This document shows, one piece after another, positions 57,490-64,000 of a DNA stretch of 64,000 nt (positions within the stretch are counted from its first letter, which is position 1; each line of letters begins with the position of its first letter). A program made the translations under genes and the position numbers. The notes under the pieces are model-generated. The model had not been told where the DNA came from, did not search any database, and saw nothing but the letters and a program-made list of their open reading frames with translations. The stretch covers positions 90,880,630-90,944,629 of the forward strand of contig CM058232.1 of assembly GCA_030180135.1 (NCBI GenBank), read 5' to 3'. This DNA comes from Orychophragmus violaceus (taxonomy: Eukaryota; Streptophyta; Magnoliopsida; Brassicales; Brassicaceae).

Positions 57490-58098
57490 CTAATTCAAAT
57501 ACTCGCTCGTGCCCGACTGCTTGATCCTCTCTTCGGCTATTGTTTTCGTCGAGGAAGTTTTTGACCTCAACAAATATCTTAATACTCTAATCAAAGCATG
57601 CCAATGTTCTCCGTTTTGATTACTTGAATATCGACTTAACCGACTTAATGAGTAAGCCAAATCTGGTCTTGTACAATTTGTGATGTACATAAAGCTTCCA
57701 ACTATTTGTGTTTACACTAACTGTGAGACACTTTAACCATCATTCTTTGAAAATTTACACGTTGGATCAAATGGAGTAACGACTGGTCTATCATCATAGT
57801 GACCAAACTTCCTTAAGAACTTCTCAACATAATGAGATTGAGTAAGTTCAAAACCATTGCTTCCTCGTTTAATTCTTATTCCAATAATTATGTCAGCCAA
57901 TCCCATATCTTTTATTTCAAAATTGTCACTCAACATCCTTTTTGTGGCATTGATAATGTTTCTACTTGTTCTCATTATCAACATATCATCCACACATAGA
58001 ATACAATGAACGTATCATTTTTAGTTTTCTCAATGTAAGCTCACTTGTCACGTTCATTAATGGTAAAACCATACGACTTCATTGTATTATCAAATTTT
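57490..58098 (-). pseudogene. Captured Ty1/copia RT fragment in LTR, left copy
   Basis: Minus-strand frames read KFDNTMKSYGFTINERDK, then VDDMLIMRTSRNIINATKRM, DMGLADIIIGIRIKRGSNGFELTQSHYVEKFL and MYITNCTRPDLAYSLSRLSRYSSNQ. This is the back half of a copia RT, including the VDD catalytic motif and the region leading to RNase H, with stops between. It has no copia LTRs. The same fragment recurs at 62651-63259. Confidence 0.82.
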
Positions 58099-58860
58099 CC
58101 TTGCGAATTGCGGAACACATTTGCGAGTGGCCGAGCATGCTTTGCGAGTTGTCGAGCATGCTCCGGGAGTCGCCGAGCATGCTTTGCGAGTTGCCGAGCA
58201 CGCTTGCGATTTGCCGAACATGCTTTTCGAGTTTCCGAGCACACTTGCGAGTTGCCGAGCATGTTTCGGGAGTTGCCGAGCAAGCTTGCGAGTTGCCGAG
58301 CACGCTTGCGAGTTTCCGAGCACGCTTGCGAGTTGCCGAGCATGCTTTGCGAGTTGCCGAGAACACTTGCGAGTTGCCGAGCACGCTTGCGAGTTGCGGA
58401 ACATGCTTTGCGAGTTGCCGAGCATGCTTTGCGAGTTTTCCGAGCACGCTTACGAGGTGCCGAGCATGTTTCGTGAGTGTCCGGGCAAGCTTGCGAGTTG
58501 CCGAGCATGCTCTGTGAGTCGCAGAGCATGCTCCGCGAGTCGCCGAGCATGCTTGCGAGTTGGGGAGCACGCTTGCGAGTTGCCGAACATGCTTTGCGAG
58601 TTGCCGAGCACGCTTGCGAGTTGCCGAGCATGTTTCGCGAGTTGTCGAGTACGCTTGCGAGTTGCCGAGCACGCTTGCGAGTTTCTGAGCACGCTTGCGA
58701 GTTGCCGAAAATGCTTTGCGATTTGCCGAGCATGCTGCTCGAGATGTCGAGCAAACTGCCCGAGCTGCCGAGCAAGCTATCCGAACTGCCGAGCAAGCTG
58801 CTGAGCATGCTGCGCGAGCTGCCGAGCAAGCTGCTCGAGCTGCCTAGCAAGCTTTCAGAG
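58099..58860. repeat. 20/21-bp minisatellite, array 1
   Basis: Tandem units of the type CTTGCGAGTTGCCGAGCACG (20 bp) or CTTTGCGAGTTGCCGAGCATG (21 bp), changing toward GCTGCCGAGCAAGCT units at the right. Most frames on both strands are open through the array. Confidence 0.9.
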
Positions 58861-59090
58861 CATGCTCATCGTATTTATAGCCATTTTGCGGTACGTTCGA
58901 GATTGTTTAGTCGTGGGCCGTTCAATCAGGATGTTCTGATCAGAGATGCTGAACAATTTGACTGCGGACAAGTCGAGCAAGATATGATTGAAAAGATGCA
59001 TCATCTCGTGTGCTGATTGTATTTCTGGAGAGAGTCATGTCGAGCGGGTTTTTCTCCCCGCGTGACCTTTTGTGGTCCGAGCAAGGCTTT

Positions 59091-60183
59091 TCATTGTATT
59101 ATCAAATTTTCCTTGCGAATTGCGGAACACGTTTGCGAGTGGCCGAGCATGCTTTGCGAGTTGTCGAGCATGCTCCGTGAGTTTCCGAGCATGCTTTGCA
59201 AGTTGCCGAGCACGCTTTCGAGTGGGCGAACATGCTTTGCGAGTTTCCCAGCACACTTGCGAGTTGCCAAGCATGTTTCGCGAGTTGCCGAGCATGTTTC
59301 GCGAGTTGTCGAGCATGTTTCGCGAGTTGCCGAGCATGTTTCGCGAGTTGCCGAGCAAGCTTGCGAGTTGCAGAGCACGCTTGCGAGTTTCCGAGCACGC
59401 TTGCGAGTTGCCGAGCATGCTTTGCGAGTTTCCGAGAACGCTTGCGAGTTTCTGAGCACGCTTGCGAGTTGCCAAACATGCTTTGCGAGTTGCCGAGCAT
59501 GCTTTGCAAGTTTTCCGATCACGCTTGCGAGGTGCCGAGCATGTTTCGTTAGTGGCCGGGCAAGCTTGCGAGTTTCCGAGCATGCTCCGCGAGTCGCCGA
59601 GCATGCTTTGCGAGTTGCCTAGCACGCTTGCGAGTTGTCTAACATGCTTTGCGAGTTGCCGGGCACCCTTGCGAGTTGCAGAGCATGTTTCGCGAGTTGC
59701 CGACCAAGCTTACGATTTGCCGAGCACGCTTGCGAGTTTCTGAGTACGCTTGCGAGTTGCCGAACATGCTTTGCGATTTGCCGAGCATGCTGCGCGAGAT
59801 GTCGAGCAAACTGACCGAGCTGCCGAGCAAGCTATCCGAACTGTCGAGCAAGCTGCAAGCTGCTGAGCATGCTGCGCGAGCTGCCGAGCAAGCTGCTGAG
59901 CATGCTGCGCGAGCTGCCGAGCAAGCTGCTCGAGCTGCCTAGCAAGCTGTCCGAGCAGGCTCATGGTATTGATAGTCATGTTGCGGTACGTTCGAGATTG
60001 TTTAGTCGTGGGCCGTTCGATCAGGATGTTCCGATCAGAGATGCTGAACAATTTGACTGCGGACAAGTCGAGCAAGATATGATTGGAAAGATGCATCATC
60101 TCGTGTGCTGATTGTATTTCTGGAGAGAGTCATGTCGAGCGGGTTTTTCTCCCAGCGTGACCTTTTGTGTTTCGAGCAAGGCT
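59091..60183. repeat. Tandem duplicate of 58080-59090, with minisatellite array 2
   Basis: It begins with CATTGTATTATCAAATTTTCC, the last bases of the copia fragment, followed by a second minisatellite (59113-59955) and the downstream block with AGATGCATCATCTCGTGTGC. Confidence 0.85.
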
Positions 60184-60944
60184 TTTGTCGGAGATTGGTA
60201 GTCGGCATTGAACTGTAGAGGCGTGCAGTCGCAGTCGACCATTCGCTGACAAAGGATGATGTTGGACTGATCAGCTCGCGAGCTGGTCGTGAAAACGAGC
60301 TGACCACGAAAGTATCAAGCTGAGTATGAAATCGTGTTGTCCGAGAAGGACGTAAACGAATGTACGGTTTGGCAAGCTGCGATGCTTGGACGTCTGATTA
60401 TTGATACGATCGGATGTTGTATGCAGACGGTTGCTGGTTTTTGTACGTGGACGGTTAAGAAGCTTGACGGACGTCAGGATGTCTTGGAACACCAGCTGGC
60501 GTGACGGCGGGGCATCGACGACGATTAGTTAAGGATAGTTTGGTTGCTTGACGTCGGACTGGATCTGCATACGAAGCAAAGTCGAAGACTCGTTGGATGA
60601 TAAAAATCGGTTAGAATCTGATCATGATGTATAACCGCAAAGTCCCAAACTAATATGCTCAAAATGTAAAATGTAATCAAAGAGCAATAGATTGTACGTG
60701 GATTACACGGAAAGATTTGGTAAGATATTTGCGATTTCGATCATGTTAATTTCTACGCAAGTTAGAGACACTAATAATTCCTACAATCGTAAAGCATTGG
60801 AAGCGGAAAATTTGTAACAAGGCTAAAATCGATAAGTCACAAAGAAGTTACACAGACCGACGTAATTTGTAAAGCAATTGATGACGAGAAGATAAATTAG
60901 ATTTTAGGTACTTATCTTGATATTCAGAACGGTCGTAAAGTCAA
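60184..60944. other. Unassigned part of the Tat-like element
   Basis: No domain was recognised on either strand. It may contain the boundary between the left LTR and internal DNA, but no polypurine tract was located. Confidence 0.45.
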
Positions 60945-61455
60945 TTACGATGAAGACGATCTTTGAATACCGCAAAAGGTTTTCTTCGGCTTCCGCGAAT
61001 TCCGATCCAATCTTGGTATCCTTGTTACGATTATTTTTTGCTTGAGGTTGCATCCGTGCAGTCTTTTCCGTCGACGTCTAGTCGTCGTGATCCTTCTTGG
61101 CTTGATTAGTGGTGCCAAATCTATTGTGTTTGATCTGTCCGCAGGAGGGGTTCCCTTGTTTGCAAGTCGAGGTCGCTTAGATGGTATGAACTTCACTGCT
61201 TCAGTACTCCATGGTTTTTGTACCGAGCCTCTCCACTTGCTCGGTGAGCATGGTATTCACCTCCACCCGATAGTGAGTTTTTTCATTAATACGGCTTTCG
61301 TCTCCTTTAAATCGGACAGCGCTACGTCGGCTGTCGTTGCATCAGTTGCGGCTGCGTCTGTAGCAGCGTTATTCGTCATAGTGTTGTGTACTGCAGGCTA
61401 CGTTTGCTGCAGCGTTGATCGCCAATACATGATTTGTTCTTTTCTCCGCCGGTGG
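60945..61455 (-). pseudogene. Possible gag N-terminal remnant of a Tat-like element
   Basis: On the minus strand, starting shortly after the primer-binding site, a frame reads MTNNAATDAAATDATTADVALSDLKE, stops at TGA, and continues with basic segments (PRLANKGTPPADRS, RRRRKRLHGCNLKQK). The Ala/Thr-rich start and position suit the Gag N-terminus of Tat-type Ty3 elements, but no capsid core or zinc knuckle follows. This is weak evidence. The plus-strand ORF in the same place has no family resemblance. Confidence 0.35.
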
Positions 61456-61508
61456 CCATATCCTCAGATCCGCTAGTCGTTGGTTTTTAAGTGTAAGAAA
61501 TTTCTATT

Positions 61509-61526
61509 TCCCCACAGATGGCGCCA
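61509..61526 (-). other. Primer-binding site of the Tat-like element
   Basis: On the minus strand TGGCGCCATCTGTGGGGA lies a few bases after the LTR end. It differs from the Athila site and resembles sites of Tat-type Ty3 elements (family knowledge). Confidence 0.65.
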
Positions 61527-62301
61527 AACTGTGAGAGTCGAAACTCACACGGTCAAAACTTGTAGAGCAAAACTTTTAGGGAACAGAAACTTTCACGGAT
61601 AACCACGAAACTAGCAAACCCGGAGGACGTTTTATTGATTAGAAGTCAAAAAGGTACAAAGGTCGTAAAAGAAAGTAAAGGAATCGGAAAAGAAATGCAA
61701 AAGAACTCGAAAATCGGCTAAGAGAAACTGCTAGGTTCTTAAGTCTAAGTCTAGGGTTTTTCGCTCTACCTTTCTTGTCTGGCCTCTCCCTCCTTTTATA
61801 GCTTCGGTTCGTCGGCTTTTGAGAATATTTCTGTAGGATTTGCGGAAATCTTCCTGTTCTTATCGTTTTCCTTTTCTCGCTAAAATGTACATTTTTATCT
61901 CGGATTTTCCTTTTTCCAATCTCTTTCTTTACTTCTTCGTCTTTCCGCGGCTCGACTCTTTTGCCGGATGGGCCGAGATTTGGACGTTCCAAGTCCGTTT
62001 ACGTATCAACTCACTTATTTGGTTTAGAGTTTGTCGTATCCTTGGGCCTAAGTTCCCATTTCTCTCAATCTCGATCCATCGGCCCAAATCGTCGGATCAG
62101 GAAAGTATGGGCTGATGTTTCCGAAGATGGGTTGCGACAAGTTATGCGTATCGGCAAATGTTTGGTTATCCGTTCGGAAAGTCCAGCTCGGAAAACCGGA
62201 AACGGTTTAGGTCAGAAATCCGAGATGGTTTGGCTCAAAGTTTCAACTCAGGATTCCGGAAGGGCAACTCATGATCAAGATCGAGAGGCGATGGGTTTAG
62301 A

Positions 62302-62487
62302 TCCGAGCTAGTTCATCTCGGAAATTCCGAGCTGGTTCATCTCGGAAAATCCGAGCTGGTCTAGCTAGGAATTCCGAGCTGGTTCAGCTCAGTTTTCCGA
62401 GATGGTTTAGCTCTGAATTCCGAGCCGGTTCAGCTCGGTTTTCCGAGACGGTATAGCTCGGAATTCCGAGCTGGTTCAGCTTGTCCT
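62302..62487. repeat. 23-bp palindrome array, 8 units
   Basis: Same unit as 57097-57326, with two 24-bp units first and then six of 23 bp. The copy number differs from the left LTR (10). Confidence 0.9.
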
Positions 62488-62650
62488 TTGCTTTGTTTGG
62501 ATGTTCCGTCGATCTGTAGTTCCTGTCTGAAGATATATTTTTCCGATTACATTGTCGTATGTTTTTCTGAAACCATTTTTCCGATAAATCATTTAGGTGA
62601 CATTGTCGGCATTTCGTACGACTTTGTCATTTATACGAGACCTTGAACGT

Positions 62651-63259
62651 CTAATTCAAATACTCGCTCGTGCCCGACTGCTTGATCCTCTCTTCGGCTA
62701 TTGTTTTCGTCGAGGAGGTTTTTGACCTCAACAAATATCTTAATACTCTAATCAAAGCATGCCAATGTTCTCCGTTTTGATTACTTGAATATCGACTTAA
62801 CCGACTTAATGAGTAAGCCAAATCTGGTCTTGTACAATTTGTGATGTACATAAAGCTTCCAACTATTTGTGTTTACACTAACTGTGAGACATTTTAACCA
62901 TCATTCTTTGAAAGTTTACACTTTGGATCAAATGGAGTAACGACTGGTCTATCATCATAGTGACCAAACTTCCTTAAGAACTTCTCAACATAATGAGATT
63001 GAGTAAGTTCAAAACCATTGCTTCCTCGTTTAATTCTTATTCCAATAATTATGTCAGCCAATCCCATATCTTTTATTTCAAAATTGTCCCACAACATCCT
63101 TTTTGTGGCATTGATAATGTTTCTACTTGTTCTCATTATCAACATATCATCCACACATAGAATACAATGAACGTATCATTTTTAGTTTTCTCAATGTAAG
63201 CTCACTTGTCACGTTCATTAATGGTAAAACCATACGACTTCATTGTATTATCAAATTTT
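62651..63259 (-). pseudogene. Captured Ty1/copia RT fragment in LTR, right copy
   Basis: Near-identical to 57490-58098, with the same internal stops, so the capture predates the duplication of the LTR. Confidence 0.82.
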
Positions 63260-63955
63260 CCTTGCGAATTGCGGAATACATTTGCGAGTGGCCGAGCATG
63301 CTTTGCGAGTTGTCGAGCATGCTCCGCGAGTCGCCGAGCATGCTTTGCGAGTTGCCGAGCACGCTTGCGAGTTGCCGAACATGCTTTGCGAGTTTCCGAG
63401 CACACTTGCGAGTTGCCGAGCATGTTTCGGGAGTTGCCGAGCAAGCTTGCGAGTTGCCAAGCGCGCTTTCGAGTTTCCGAGCACGCTTGCGAGTTGCCGA
63501 GAACACTTGCGAGTTGCCGAGCACGCTTTCGAGTTGCCGAACATGCTTTGCGAGTTGCCGAGAATGCTTTGCGAGTTTTCCGAGCACGCTTGCGAGGTGC
63601 CGAGCATGTTTCGTGAGTGTCCGGGCAAGCTTGCAAGTTGCCGAGCATGCTCCGCGAGTCGCCGAGCATGCTTTGCGAGTTGCCGAGCACGCTTGCGAGT
63701 TGCCGAGCATGTTTCGCGAGTTGCCGATCACGCTTGCGAGTTGTCGAGCACGCTTGCGAGTTTCTGAGCACGCTTCCGAGTTGCCAAACATGCTTTGCGA
63801 TTTGCCGAGCATGCTGCGCGAGATGTCGAGCAAACTGTCCGAGCTGCCGAGCAAGCTATCCGAACTGCCGAGCAAGCTGCTGAGCATGCTGCGCGAGCTG
63901 CCGAGCAAGCTGCTCGAGCTGCCTAGCAAGCTGTCCGAGCAGGCTCATCGTATTG
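63260..63955. repeat. 20/21-bp minisatellite, array 3
   Basis: Same unit family as arrays 1 and 2, followed by the GCCGAGCAAGCTG units and the block CGGTACGTTCGAGATTG. Confidence 0.9.
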
Positions 63956-64000
63956 ATAGCCATGTTGCGGTACGTTCGAGATTGTTTAGTCGTGGGCCGT

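Larger units (their letters stand above)
56326..60183 (-). repeat. Tat-like Ty3 LTR region, left copy
   Basis: It starts TGTGAGAGTCG in plus orientation and matches 61530-64000 over its first 2.5 kb. In minus orientation it would be the 3' LTR. It contains a 23-bp palindrome array, a copia RT fragment and a minisatellite, and an internal 1-kb tandem duplication (58080-59090 and 59091-60183). The other boundary could not be fixed. Confidence 0.65.
61530..64000 (-). repeat. Tat-like Ty3 LTR region, right copy (runs off the window)
   Basis: It starts TGTGAGAGTCG next to the primer-binding site and is homologous to 56326-58920 at an offset of about 5.16-5.2 kb. As the 5' LTR of a minus-strand element it continues beyond 64000. 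Confidence 0.75.

Noticed and set aside
58041..60111. Long overlapping ORFs on both strands rich in Cys, Arg, Ala and Glu repeats
   Set aside because: They are read-outs of the 20/21-bp minisatellite in different frames. There is no start context, codon bias or domain.
61042..61476. A 144-codon plus-strand ORF with a hydrophobic segment
   Set aside because: It lies opposite the presumed gag remnant of the minus-strand element. No family was recognised, so it is likely a shadow.
63202..63929. The same kind of overlapping ORFs at the right edge
   Set aside because: Minisatellite array 3 in six frames, not genes.

Overview
This window is plant nuclear DNA, almost certainly pericentromeric or otherwise repeat-dense heterochromatin of a member of the Brassicaceae. 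The evidence is Athila-type Ty3 retrotransposons with 1.19-kb LTRs and a tRNA-Asp-like primer-binding site, Ty1/copia elements primed by initiator tRNA-Met, L1-type LINEs, MULEs, a Helitron-like element and degenerate GRF and DC1 zinc-finger pseudogenes. I see no intact host gene, no rRNA or tRNA gene and no prokaryotic feature. The family assignments come from recognising motifs by eye, not from a database search.

Layout, left to right. (1) 1-19026 is a nest: a LINE fragment (19027 onward) holds a minus-strand Athila element ('family B': gag at 1-1340, 5' LTR 1560-1826 plus 18104-19026). Its LTR was split by a plus-strand Athila element ('family A', 1827-18098, TSD ATGAT, LTRs 1195 bp each). 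That element was in turn split inside its second ORF by a minus-strand Ty1/copia element (6667-14293, TSD CATGA, LTRs 655 bp each). Exact boundaries and target-site duplications are readable at both inner levels. (2) 19027-28365 holds the LINE 3' end, AT-rich DNA, a Helitron-like element, a MITE with an 8-bp TSD, a GRF-zinc-finger/transmembrane pseudogene and a DC1-domain pseudogene. (3) 28366-40900 holds two copies of a probable LTR ('R'), truncated Athila-like LTRs, and a 3-kb tandem duplication containing a foldback sequence and a decayed MULE transposase. One duplicate carries a solo LTR and the other keeps the empty site. (4) 41107-55876 is one 5'-truncated LINE on the minus strand with a 14-bp TSD. 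It is broken by a family A solo LTR (TSD AATGG) and by a rearranged family B Athila element (TSD GTGCC) with protease, RT, RNase H and integrase remains. (5) 55985-56220 is a (CT)n tract. 56326-64000 is a Tat-like LTR element whose long LTR carries a 23-bp palindrome array, a captured copia RT piece and a 20/21-bp minisatellite.

The most interesting signal cuts across these families. A 14-bp dyad of the form half-site + two bases + half-site (half-sites GCATCG, GTGTCG, GCAACG, GCGTCG or GTGACG; for example GCATCGATCGACAC) occurs nearly 60 times. It is found only in the Athila-type (A, B, C) and copia LTR elements, usually as pairs whose starts lie 20-22 bp (mostly 21 bp) apart. It occurs in LTRs, leaders and inter-ORF spacers, and inside gag-pro and pol ORFs in different reading frames. 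This looks like a DNA-level element, perhaps a dimeric or tetrameric protein-binding site or a 21-nt small-RNA-related unit, shared by unrelated retrotransposons. I know of no description of it.

How the parts work together: family A has gag-protease and an Athila ORF-1-like protein but no RT, RNase H or integrase, and its LTRs differ at only about five positions. It was probably mobilised recently in trans. Families A and B share a post-pol hairpin and a triple polypurine-tract layout. Most premature stops in the LTR-element ORFs are TAG, and several stand at CAG glutamine positions, as expected from deamination of methylated CHG cytosines in silenced heterochromatin.
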